Made by a program: the position numbers and the translations under genes. From positions 5,809,404-5,873,403 of the forward strand of contig NZ_CP042914.1 of the NCBI RefSeq assembly GCF_008065135.1: 64,000 nt of DNA, given 5' to 3'. Within the stretch, counting starts at the first letter, position 1, and each line of letters opens with the position of its first letter. The notes under the pieces were generated by a model that was not told the origin of the DNA, did not search any database, and worked only from the letters and a program-made list of their open reading frames with translations. This DNA comes from Roseimaritima ulvae (lineage in GTDB: Bacteria > Planctomycetota > Planctomycetia > Pirellulales > Pirellulaceae). Below, in pieces: positions 26,876 to 34,916 of this stretch.

Positions 26876-28320
26876 TAGCACCAACGGATGCCAAAGTTAA
26901 TCCCCTGCGCCCAATGGTCACCATAGGTAAAGTTGGCCGTGGGCTCGCTGGGGTCGTCACTAAGGTCCGAAGCCAAACTCGAATCGATCGTCCGCCATGG
27001 CTGCAAGGCTTCGGTCAGCACGACCAAGCTGTAGCCGACCGTCAGGTCGACACAGGGTCGCCAGCGGTAGCCCACGTTCAAGTTCAATTCGGGCACCCAA
27101 GCAAAGGTGTCGTCGGTATAGCTGCCGGCGTTGCTGCTGCGGACCAGCAAACCGTTGGAGTCGGTTGCCGTTTGCCCGCCGCTGGCCGTCATCGTCTCGC
27201 CATACAACGTGGCTCGACGCGATAGATTACCAAATCCAAACTTGACCAGACCGTCCAACGTCCAATTGCCCTCGCGGTGAAAACCGCTGAAGCCCACGTG
27301 CCCGCCGTGGAACTCGTTGACCACGTCAAACTGGTCGCGAACCGTGATCATCGATCCGATGTCGAACGTCGTGCCGCCGATCACCATCGTTTCGCTGGCG
27401 ATGTCCAAGCCTTCGTTGATCCGTAAATATTGGTAGCCGTACATCAAGTCGATGCGGCCTCCCAGACCCTGGCGGCACAATTGGCTGAACGAGATGTCCG
27501 TTCCATACATGTCACTGGTTCCGCTGACCGAAACGTTGCCGTTCAGTTCGTTGGTAAAGGCGATCAACTGGGCGTCGTTCTCGCCATCCGGGTCGTCGGT
27601 GACATTCAAGAACGGGCGAGCCAGAATGGGGTTGTCCAGCGAGTTGGCCGAGAAGCCGTAGTTTTCCGAACCGGACAGCCAAAACCGGCCGACCAGCGAA
27701 AAGCGTTGTGCGGGGTCGAGCCATTTGCCCAGCGTGAACCGGCCTCCGGCGGACATCGCTTTGCCATAGCGATCGGCGCCAAACAAAATCGACGTGTCGT
27801 CTTCGCCCAACTGGCCAGCCAAGTCGCTGTCCGTGCCGTCCGGGCTGGTCGTCACCAAAGCCGGCAAGACCTGCGGGCGACGCCACCACAACAGCACTTC
27901 GGCCGAACCGAACCAAGGGCTGAAGGCCGCACACCGTCGGCAGGCGCGGCAATCGATCCCGTCACAGCCGCCGGCGTCGCAGCCACCGCCGGGATAGGAA
28001 TCGCAATACACAGCGTCTTCATAATAGGGGCCGTCATCATAGTACGCGCCCGGCGGCAACGCTTCGCCTTCCTTCAACACCGGCCCATCGATCGATTCGT
28101 AGCCCACCTGCTGGATCGGCTGGTCCCCGGCGTCGGCTTGCCGGCGAGCGTCCGCATCGGTCCTCGAACGATCGTTCGCCGCAGGCACTGCGGGCGGTTG
28201 GTAGACACCGCGGTCCTGCCGCTTGCTCCGCACCTGCGCAGAGGCTTGCGAAGCGGTCGCGACCAGCACCAGCGAACCGATCAGTAAGGCGAACAGGGAA
28301 AATAACGATCTAGCTAGCAT
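26872..28320 (-). CDS. BBP7 family outer membrane beta-barrel protein
   Basis: About 482 residues from ATG 28320 ([28 protein letters not shown] is the signal region; an ATG at 28350 is possible). Features of planctomycete BBP7 proteins: a Cys-rich segment ([17 protein letters not shown]), then [37 protein letters not shown] and a C-terminal barrel ending [14 protein letters not shown], an aromatic terminus typical of outer-membrane barrels. Predicted porin-like or structural role in the outer membrane; no substrate is known. A Lys/Arg/Asp-rich linker follows the signal. Convergent with adenosine kinase. Confidence 0.85.
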   Translation of the reverse strand: MLARSLFSLFALLIGSLVLVATASQASAQVRSKRQDRGVYQPPAVPAANDRSRTDADARRQADAGDQPIQQVGYESIDGPVLKEGEALPPGAYYDDGPYYEDAVYCDSYPGGGCDAGGCDGIDCRACRRCAAFSPWFGSAEVLLWWRRPQVLPALVTTSPDGTDSDLAGQLGEDDTSILFGADRYGKAMSAGGRFTLGKWLDPAQRFSLVGRFWLSGSENYGFSANSLDNPILARPFLNVTDDPDGENDAQLIAFTNELNGNVSVSGTSDMYGTDISFSQLCRQGLGGRIDLMYGYQYLRINEGLDIASETMVIGGTTFDIGSMITVRDQFDVVNEFHGGHVGFSGFHREGNWTLDGLVKFGFGNLSRRATLYGETMTASGGQTATDSNGLLVRSSNAGSYTDDTFAWVPELNLNVGYRWRPCVDLTVGYSLVVLTEALQPWRTIDSSLASDLSDDPSEPTANFTYGDHWAQGINFGIRWCY

Positions 28321-28451
28321 GCTTTGCAATCGCACGGTTGGGAGCCTCATTGCCAAAATGTTGGGGTACATCTCTTACATCGACCATTCGGGTCGCAACG
28401 ATTAAGCAAACCTGGCAAGTTTTACCGGTTAGCAGTATTTGGTCGTTGCAT

Positions 28452-28530
28452 GGTCGTTGTTCGCTCCGCGAACAAAACGAAAAGAGGTGTTGCCGCTCGT
28501 TGCGTAGCGTTCGCGGAGCGAACGACGACC
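28452..28530. repeat. 22-bp inverted repeat downstream of the CBS-domain gene
   Basis: Arms 28452-28473 and 28509-28530 are inverted copies with one mismatch, built around TTCGCTCCGCGAA, itself nearly palindromic. The element begins 5 bases beyond the stop of the CorC-type gene and may terminate that long operon. No T-run follows on the minus strand. Confidence 0.7.
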
Positions 28531-28534
28531 TTGG

Positions 28535-29818
28535 CTAGACGGCTTCGCGGCGATGCTTGGTGTGGCGGACTAAGCGGAGGCGTTCGATTTGGCGGTTGGT
28601 GGCTCTGAGGATTTCCACCCGGATCGGACCGATCTCCAGTTGCTCGCCGTCCTCGGGAATGCCGCCGCTGTGATGCAGCACGTAGCCGGCGATGGTTTCA
28701 TAATCCTCGCTCTCGGGCAGCTCCCATCCCAACAGTTCGTTGATGTCGTCCACCATCACGCGGCCAGCCGTTTCGGCGGTGTCTTCATCGATGACCACCA
28801 CGCCCGACTCTTCCTGCTCGTCGGATTCGTCCACAATTTCACCGACGATCTCTTCCAGCACGTCCTCGATGGTGACCACACCCACGGTCTGATGGAACTC
28901 ATCGACCACAATCGCCATGTGGCTGCGGCAGTGCAAGAACTCGCGCAGCAACTGCTCAACGGTGCGGTCGACCGGGACGCTCCAAGCGTTCCGCAGCAGA
29001 TCGGCCAGCGGGGTTTTGGGTTTGCCGTCCTCGATCAGCTGCTCCATCAAATCTTTGGCATACAACACTCCGACGACTCGGTCCAAGGTGCCTTCGTAGA
29101 CGGGCATCCGCGTGCGTCCACATTCGGTGACGAACCGCAACACTTCGGGCCAGGGCGTGTTGACCTCCACCGCGTTGACTTCGCTTCGCGGCGTCATGAT
29201 ATGGCCCACGGTATCGTCATCCAGGTCCATCACGCCCTGGATCATTTCCCGAACGCCGGGGCCAAAAAAGCCTTCGCGCGTTCCGGCGGCCACCATCGTG
29301 CGGATTTCGTCTTCCAGCTGTTCTTCTTCTTCGTCTTCGTGTTGTTGTTTGCCGGCCAGGCGGCGAGTCAGCAAGGACAGCAATTCGTCGGGCGCCGACA
29401 GCGGCCGCATGGCGATCGAGAGCGCATTCCAAAACGGCCAGGTATGAAACAACAGCGGCGAGGAAGCAAACCGGGTCACGGCGCCGGGCAGCCACAGGTG
29501 GGTCAGCATCATCAGCCCCGCGGCACTGATCGCCCAGCTCACCAGTCGCAGATTGCTGGGCGTTTGACCGTCGCTGTACAGCGCCGAGGTGCCACAGATC
29601 AAAAACAAAGCGGTGCCGATCACGCGGAGGTATTCCGAGGCCCGCATGGCTTTTTCGTATCCATCGAGCACAGCGCCAAAGCGTTCGCGGCGTTGTCGCA
29701 GCCGACAGTAAGCTTCTAGCGAACGGCCGGCAAAGCGGTCCAACAACTCGGCTCCCAATCCGCCGGCGGCGCCAGCCAGAAAGCCCACGAAGGACAGCGT
29801 CAGGAACACCAGCGTCAT
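28535..29818 (-). CDS. CNNM/CorC (HlyC) family membrane protein with paired CBS domains
   Basis: About 427 residues. Start is ATG 29818, whose bases overlap the stop of ybeY (ATGA); an ATG three codons upstream is less coupled. The N-terminal part has three or four hydrophobic segments in the place of DUF21. Residues about 195-320 hold two CBS domains (VGHIMTPRSEVNAVEVNTP, RMPVYEGTLDRVVGVLYAKD, MAIVVDEFHQTVGVVTIED), and the C-terminal CorC_HlyC domain has GYVLHHSGGIPEDGEQLEIG. The family is linked to divalent-cation (Mg or Co) efflux or membrane homeostasis. Last gene of the phoH-pgpH-ybeY run, as in many bacteria. Confidence 0.9.
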   Translation of the reverse strand: MTLVFLTLSFVGFLAGAAGGLGAELLDRFAGRSLEAYCRLRQRRERFGAVLDGYEKAMRASEYLRVIGTALFLICGTSALYSDGQTPSNLRLVSWAISAAGLMMLTHLWLPGAVTRFASSPLLFHTWPFWNALSIAMRPLSAPDELLSLLTRRLAGKQQHEDEEEEQLEDEIRTMVAAGTREGFFGPGVREMIQGVMDLDDDTVGHIMTPRSEVNAVEVNTPWPEVLRFVTECGRTRMPVYEGTLDRVVGVLYAKDLMEQLIEDGKPKTPLADLLRNAWSVPVDRTVEQLLREFLHCRSHMAIVVDEFHQTVGVVTIEDVLEEIVGEIVDESDEQEESGVVVIDEDTAETAGRVMVDDINELLGWELPESEDYETIAGYVLHHSGGIPEDGEQLEIGPIRVEILRATNRQIERLRLVRHTKHRREAV

Positions 29819-30366
29819 GATTGGCAACCCTGCGAGGGAGCCTGCGCGGACGTCTGCGAATCGGCGTCCGGGCTGAAGCGTTGGAAGTCTTCGATGCCCA
29901 ACTGCTGCAGCACGGTTTGTTCGGCTTGCCGCATCGCCTGACGTTGCTCGGGTGTACCGTCTTCGAGTCCGCAGATGTGTAAACTGCCGTGCACCGCGTA
30001 AAGGATCAATTCGTGCTCCGCCGCCCAGCCCAAGGCTTTCGCTTCACGCGCGGCGGTATCGCGACTGACGACCAACTCCCCCTCAATCTCCGGTGCATTT
30101 TGTTCGTAACAAAAACTGATCACATCGGTGGGGTAGTCATGCTGCAGATGTTGCAGATTGATTTTGTGAATGGCCGGGTCATCGACGACCGCCAGTCCGA
30201 TGGCGCCGTGGGTGAAGCCGCGGTGTGCGGCGGCCGCGCGGATCGCATCACGTAATTTTTGGAGGAGAGCGCCAGACAACCCCGTGGTGTCATGGACTTC
30301 AACTTGCAGGCGAGCGGGTGACGAGTCGTTCACGTTAGGCGGATTGTTGTCCTGGATATTTAACAC
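29815..30366 (-). CDS. ybeY: Endoribonuclease YbeY (rRNA maturation factor)
   Basis: A 183-residue protein of the UPF0054 family, a metal-dependent RNase for 16S rRNA 3' maturation and ribosome quality control. PTDVISFCY and HGSLHICGLEDG are the family signatures. Two of the three zinc-ligand His are present (HGSLH); at the third, where E. coli has GYDH, the sequence is GLED, an Asp in place of His. About 25 extra residues at the C-terminus (PDADSQTSAQAPSQG) look disordered. It overlaps the pgpH gene by 32 bases and the corC gene by 4, so it is translationally coupled on both sides. Confidence 0.9.
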   Translation of the reverse strand: MLNIQDNNPPNVNDSSPARLQVEVHDTTGLSGALLQKLRDAIRAAAAHRGFTHGAIGLAVVDDPAIHKINLQHLQHDYPTDVISFCYEQNAPEIEGELVVSRDTAAREAKALGWAAEHELILYAVHGSLHICGLEDGTPEQRQAMRQAEQTVLQQLGIEDFQRFSPDADSQTSAQAPSQGCQS

Positions 30367-32698
30367 GGGCGTGGTAGATGGCCGTCAGCGACTTGACGAG
30401 ACTTTGTTTGATGCGATCGAGCTGCATCAGGGTCAGACCACATTCATCGAATTGGCCGTCGCTTAATTTTTTCATGGCGATCGCATCCACCAGACTTTTG
30501 ATCCGGGCCGGCGTGGGATCGACCAACGTCCGGCTGGCGCTCTCCACCGTGTCGGCCAGCATCATCACGGCGGCTTCGAGCGTTTGCGGTTTGGGGCCCG
30601 GATAGCGGAAGTCTTTGTCGGACACCTCTTCGCCGTTGGGATCTTCCTCGCTGCGTTTGGCGGCTTCGCGATAGAAGTATTCGACCAGCGTGGTGCCGTG
30701 ATGCTGCAGGATAAAATCGATAATCGGTTCGGGCAGGTGATGGGTGCGAGCCAGGTCGGCGCCGTCTTTGACGTGCGCGATGATCACCAGCGTGCTCATC
30801 GCCGGCTGCAAGGAATCGTGTTGGTTGGGGCCCTGGCCTTGGTTTTCGATGAAGTAGTTGGGCTTGAACATCTTGCCGATGTCATGGAAATACGCGCCCA
30901 CGCGGACCAGCAAGCCGTTGGCTCCGATGGCGTCCGCCGCCGCTTCGCCGATCGAGGCCACGTTAATGGAGTGGTTGTAGGTGCCCGGTGCCCGCTGCGC
31001 TAGTTGCCGCAACAGCGGATGGCCGGCGTCGCCCAGTTCCAGCAGGCTGAGGTCGGTTTGCACGCCAAACACCCGTTCCACCACCGGCAACAAGCCCGTC
31101 ATCGCCAAGCAGGACACGATCACACATCCCCCCACCCAAACCGCTTCGGCGAACAACGTGTCGAGCAAATCGCCCAGCAACGTGGAACGGATCAGAGCTT
31201 CCTGACCGGGGCCCGCGTTGCCGGCCGACAACGACTGACCGGTGACGATACCCACGCCGACCACGGTGGCGGCGACAATGGCCGCTACCGAAACGCCCAG
31301 ATACAACAGTCGCGTGCGGCTGCGGAGTCGTCCGAGCAGCAAAATACAGCTGGTCGCGGCCGCCGCCATGGTGACCAGATCAGCCAGATCGCTGCCGTTG
31401 AACAAGGTCACCGCCAGACATACCGAAGCCAGCAACAGCAGCGCCAATTCGCGGCCGTAGACGACCGTCGCGGTGATCGAGCCAATCACCAGCGGGATGG
31501 TGGTCGCCTGCCACTGCTCACGCGCCGTCCAGTGGCAAAATGCGACCAGCAAAACCATGAACCCTAGCAACAGCGACAGCTTGAGGGGATCGTTCAGGAG
31601 GTGGCGATCATCGACGAAATACACGTACGAGCCGCACAGCAGATAGATGGCGACGATCATCCCCGCATAAGCGCCCATCCGCAACAGACGGTCCGACCAA
31701 CTCATCCGACTGGTCAGCACCTCCCATTCGGTTCGCAGCAGGTCCAGTTGAACCTGCGTGATCGGGCGGCCAGCCGACGCGATCGGCGTGATGCCGCTGC
31801 GGAAGGGCGTCATCACGGCGCCCACCGACTGGGCGGCTTCCTCGCGCGCTTTTTCGCTCAGTTTGTCGTCGTAGACCAACGTTTCGGGCAGGTGCTCTTG
31901 CAGCCAGTGCGTGACCATCTTGGCAGCCGTCTGGTACTGCTCACTGTTCTCCGAAAATTTGGAGCGAAAACTGTCGTCCAGTTCCGAAGCCAGTTTCTCA
32001 CGCGCCTCGGCGATCCGTACGGCAGAGATTTCGATCTGCTGCGCCGCTTCAGGACGACCGACCGGGTACACATAGATCACCCGTTGGTTGCCCTCATCAA
32101 TTTTGTGAGTAGGGACCTGCAGCAAACCGTTGGTGTACATTTCGGCCATCGCCAATTTGACGGCCGAATCCAAAATCGTCAGCCCGGTATCGCTGGCCAG
32201 GGTGGATTTAAGCGCGGCGAACTGAGCCGCCGGCGAAGATTCTTCGTCGGAGGTTTCGTCGCCCAGCCAAAAATCGTCGAAGACCTTCCGCTGTTCGGGA
32301 GACATCTGTTCATGGGAAGCCGCGTCGAGAATCAGGAACAACTGGTTTTTCAGCGTTTCGCGGCGCTGGTTCAGGGGCTGGGAATCGTTGCGGTAGTAGG
32401 TCACCACCTCGGCCCGCTTGCGTTCCTGAGCCACCTGGGTGCCGCTGATGTCGGGAACCTCGAAGTCGGCACGAGCGACCATGTCGCGTGGGGGGATAAA
32501 GCCCGTGCGGTAAGCGAAGGGAGGCTTCCAGGTTTCACAGACCACCAGCATCAGCAGGGCAGCCGTGGCCGCGATGGCCAACCGCGTCCAGATCGCCAGG
32601 TCCAGGAAATCCTGCAACCATTGACGCAGTCGAGGCGGTTGAGTGCCCAGCGACTGCGCGCGTTCGGAACGTGTGCGTTTAGATGGATTGCCGTTCAT
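30335..32698 (-). CDS. 7TM-HD phosphohydrolase, PgpH-like (c-di-AMP phosphodiesterase family)
   Basis: A 787-residue membrane protein. One TM near residue 38-55 is followed by a large extracytoplasmic 7TMR-HDED domain (about 60-350), then six or seven TM helices at about 355-545, and a cytoplasmic HD domain at about 570-720 with GAYFHDIGK, the H...HD metal motif, and HHGTTLVEYFY. This architecture defines PgpH-type enzymes that hydrolyse cyclic di-AMP; in other bacteria they lie between phoH and ybeY exactly as here. The substrate in planctomycetes is unproven, and no diadenylate cyclase is in the window. The N-terminal 30 residues are basic. Confidence 0.92.
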   Translation of the reverse strand: MNGNPSKRTRSERAQSLGTQPPRLRQWLQDFLDLAIWTRLAIAATAALLMLVVCETWKPPFAYRTGFIPPRDMVARADFEVPDISGTQVAQERKRAEVVTYYRNDSQPLNQRRETLKNQLFLILDAASHEQMSPEQRKVFDDFWLGDETSDEESSPAAQFAALKSTLASDTGLTILDSAVKLAMAEMYTNGLLQVPTHKIDEGNQRVIYVYPVGRPEAAQQIEISAVRIAEAREKLASELDDSFRSKFSENSEQYQTAAKMVTHWLQEHLPETLVYDDKLSEKAREEAAQSVGAVMTPFRSGITPIASAGRPITQVQLDLLRTEWEVLTSRMSWSDRLLRMGAYAGMIVAIYLLCGSYVYFVDDRHLLNDPLKLSLLLGFMVLLVAFCHWTAREQWQATTIPLVIGSITATVVYGRELALLLLASVCLAVTLFNGSDLADLVTMAAAATSCILLLGRLRSRTRLLYLGVSVAAIVAATVVGVGIVTGQSLSAGNAGPGQEALIRSTLLGDLLDTLFAEAVWVGGCVIVSCLAMTGLLPVVERVFGVQTDLSLLELGDAGHPLLRQLAQRAPGTYNHSINVASIGEAAADAIGANGLLVRVGAYFHDIGKMFKPNYFIENQGQGPNQHDSLQPAMSTLVIIAHVKDGADLARTHHLPEPIIDFILQHHGTTLVEYFYREAAKRSEEDPNGEEVSDKDFRYPGPKPQTLEAAVMMLADTVESASRTLVDPTPARIKSLVDAIAMKKLSDGQFDECGLTLMQLDRIKQSLVKSLTAIYHARVKYPGQQSA

Positions 32699-32725
32699 GG
32701 CAGACGAACAATTTGCGACCGACCG

Positions 32726-33712
32726 CTAAGATTTGCTCTCGTGTTCCTCGTACGCGTTGACGATTTTCTGCACCAGCCGATGACGTACAATATCAGTACT
32801 GCCCAGTTTTACCACGCCTATCGAACTGAGGTGTGATAATCGTTTTAACGCATCGGATAGCCCGCTGGTCACCCCCCGTGGCAAATCCAACTGGGTAATG
32901 TCGCCCGAAACGACCATCCGGCTGCCCTCTCCCATCCGGGTCAGGAACATTTTCATCTGCGCCACGGTCGTATTTTGGGCTTCATCCAAAATAATAAACG
33001 CGTTGTTCAGGGTGCGGCCTCGCATATAAGCCAACGGAATGACTTCGATTACGTCCAATTCCATCAGATTGCGTGTCTGGTCGAAATCGATCATTTCGCT
33101 CAGCGCGTCCAACAGGGGCCGCAGGTAAGGGTTCAGTTTGGCCCGCAGGTCGCCTGGCAAAAATCCCAGACTTTCGCCCGCTTCGACCGCCGGACGCACC
33201 AAAACAATTTTGCGAACCTGCTGGCTTTTGAGGGCTTCCACCGCCGTGGCGACCGCCAAAAACGTCTTGCCCGTACCGGCCGGCCCGATGCAAAACGTCA
33301 GATCGTGCTTGCGAATCGCGTCGATATAAGCCGCTTGGCCACGGGTTCGCGGTTTGACCCGCCGGCCGACGTGCTGAATGTCGATCTCGCCCTGCGTCGT
33401 CCGCAGCGGACTGGACGCCCCGCTGCCGCCCGGCATCGCCCGAATCACCGGCGGAGCCGTCTCGCCCGCGGCCACCGCCTCGATGTCTTCGATCGATAAC
33501 ATGCCTCGACGCTGCGCCAGGCTCCGCAATTGCTCGAGCACGCGGATCGCCTTTTTGACGTCCTCCGATTCGCCACGAACGCGAATCCGACTGTCACGGT
33601 GCGTGATCGAAACGTCGAATATCCGCCGCAACATCTTCAGATTCTGATCCCGAGGACCAAAGATGTTCAACAGTTCATCGGGCTGGGTGCCCGGCAGGGT
33701 AGCTTCTGTCAT
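32726..33712 (-). CDS. PhoH family ATPase
   Basis: A 328-residue cytoplasmic ATPase. An N-terminal KH-like region (about 15-80) contains FDVSITHRDSRIRVRGESE, and the PhoH domain (about 120-325) has Walker A GPAGTGKTFLAV, GDLRAKLNPYLRPL, LDEAQNTT (Walker B) and VVSGDITQLDLP. The family is implicated in RNA metabolism and phosphate stress; its exact activity is uncertain. It begins the conserved phoH-pgpH-ybeY-corC run. On the minus strand TATAAT lies at 33753-33758, 41 bases upstream of the start, a possible internal promoter, though with no good -35. Confidence 0.93.
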   Translation of the reverse strand: MTEATLPGTQPDELLNIFGPRDQNLKMLRRIFDVSITHRDSRIRVRGESEDVKKAIRVLEQLRSLAQRRGMLSIEDIEAVAAGETAPPVIRAMPGGSGASSPLRTTQGEIDIQHVGRRVKPRTRGQAAYIDAIRKHDLTFCIGPAGTGKTFLAVATAVEALKSQQVRKIVLVRPAVEAGESLGFLPGDLRAKLNPYLRPLLDALSEMIDFDQTRNLMELDVIEVIPLAYMRGRTLNNAFIILDEAQNTTVAQMKMFLTRMGEGSRMVVSGDITQLDLPRGVTSGLSDALKRLSHLSSIGVVKLGSTDIVRHRLVQKIVNAYEEHESKS

Positions 33713-33779
33713 AAACCTGGACAGTCTGTGAAACGGTTGAAAGCGCTACGCAATTATAGGGTGGTTCACGAACGGCAAG

Positions 33780-34697
33780 CTACGCTCCGGCCAATCCCGC
33801 CGCAAAGCATAAAAACCCTGGAACCGACGCTGCAATCAACGAATCCGTTACATCCCATACCCCTCCCAAGCCCGGTAGGGTGGATCCGCTGTCCTTCGCT
33901 CCCGTATCGCGTTTTATTAAGGACTCCGCCAAATCGCCAAGCGATCCAGCTGTGGCACACACGATGCCCAACACCAACGGCCCCCATACGGGTGGCGGCG
34001 TCGTAAATAATACGCCCGCCGCGGGAAACAGCAGGTGGACACATCCATAAGCGACGCCCACCGACAAGCTCACCCCGCCGATCGATCCTTCCCAGGTTTT
34101 ACCGGGACTGAGCCGAGGAATTAACTTGTGGCGGCCGATCAGCCGGCCGGTAAAGTAAGCGCCGGCGTCACAGGATTTGGTCACCGCGATCAGGGTGATC
34201 AAGGCGACCAGCCCCCAATTGCCATCGTTCAAATTCCGTACGGCCACCAACATGGCCATCGGGACGCCGACGTAAATGGCGACGAAACCTCCCGCCTGCA
34301 CCCGTTCGGTCGCGCCGGCCGGCCCACGTCCGTACTGGAACATCTCGGTCACCAGCACCAACGCGATGGCCGCAAACGCGCCCACGGCAATCCAGCCCAC
34401 TCGCCCCACCGGACAATCCGCCGGATAGGCAGCCGAGCCCAGTTCCCAGAGGTACGGGATGCAAGCGAACAGCGGCACCATTGCCGCAGCGATTAGTGTG
34501 ACCGGTTTATTCACCAACCGGTTCGCGCCGATTAATAATCGGCAGATATCCATGGCCGTGCCCACCGTCAGCAGTAACAGCAAGGGCAACAACCACAGCC
34601 CGGCCACGCCCAGCAGCGGATGCCGAGCGTCCAGCCATAACAAGACAGATACCAGCGACAGCAGAACCGCCGACGAGAGCAGCCGGTCCTTTAACAT
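33780..34697 (-). CDS. cdsA: Phosphatidate cytidylyltransferase CdsA-like (divergent signature)
   Basis: A 305-residue polytopic protein (eight or so hydrophobic segments) that would make CDP-diacylglycerol from phosphatidate and CTP. The signature SPGKTWEGSIGG and LGDLAESLIKRDTGAKDSG match the family. In the C-terminal part of the signature, usually PGHGGxxDRxDS, this protein has PGLGGVWDVTDS, so the His and the Arg are both replaced. Asp residues that bind metal remain. It may still be active or may be a paralogue with altered activity; another cdsA elsewhere would support the latter. Upstream is an array of REP-like hairpins. Confidence 0.82.
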   Translation of the reverse strand: MLKDRLLSSAVLLSLVSVLLWLDARHPLLGVAGLWLLPLLLLLTVGTAMDICRLLIGANRLVNKPVTLIAAAMVPLFACIPYLWELGSAAYPADCPVGRVGWIAVGAFAAIALVLVTEMFQYGRGPAGATERVQAGGFVAIYVGVPMAMLVAVRNLNDGNWGLVALITLIAVTKSCDAGAYFTGRLIGRHKLIPRLSPGKTWEGSIGGVSLSVGVAYGCVHLLFPAAGVLFTTPPPVWGPLVLGIVCATAGSLGDLAESLIKRDTGAKDSGSTLPGLGGVWDVTDSLIAASVPGFLCFAAGLAGA

Positions 34698-34712
34698 CGC
34701 GGCAACTCTCCC

Positions 34713-34877
34713 GTAGCGACGCTCGCGATCCCCGTAGATACGCTCGCCAGAGCGTGGTCCTCCCCCGTAGCGACGCTCGCCAGAGCGTGGACCTCTCCCG
34801 TAGCGACGCTCGCCACAGCGTGGAACCGCCGGGCGCCGCCTCCCTCAGCGTCCCACCGTCTGGCGACGGTAGCTACG
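34713..34877. repeat. Array of REP-like TGGC-loop hairpins
   Basis: Four elements at 34734-34757, 34767-34790, 34800-34823 (GCCA loop orientation, stem CGCTC/GAGCG; the last has a C-C mismatch at the top pair) and 34853-34877 (opposite orientation, stem CCGTC/GACGG), preceded by a truncated start at 34713-34726. Spacing between the first three is regular at 33 bases. Lies between secDF and cdsA. Confidence 0.85.
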
Positions 34878-34916
34878 GTGATGGCGGTGGCGAGGCTGCG
34901 AGACGGCATCTTGCGG

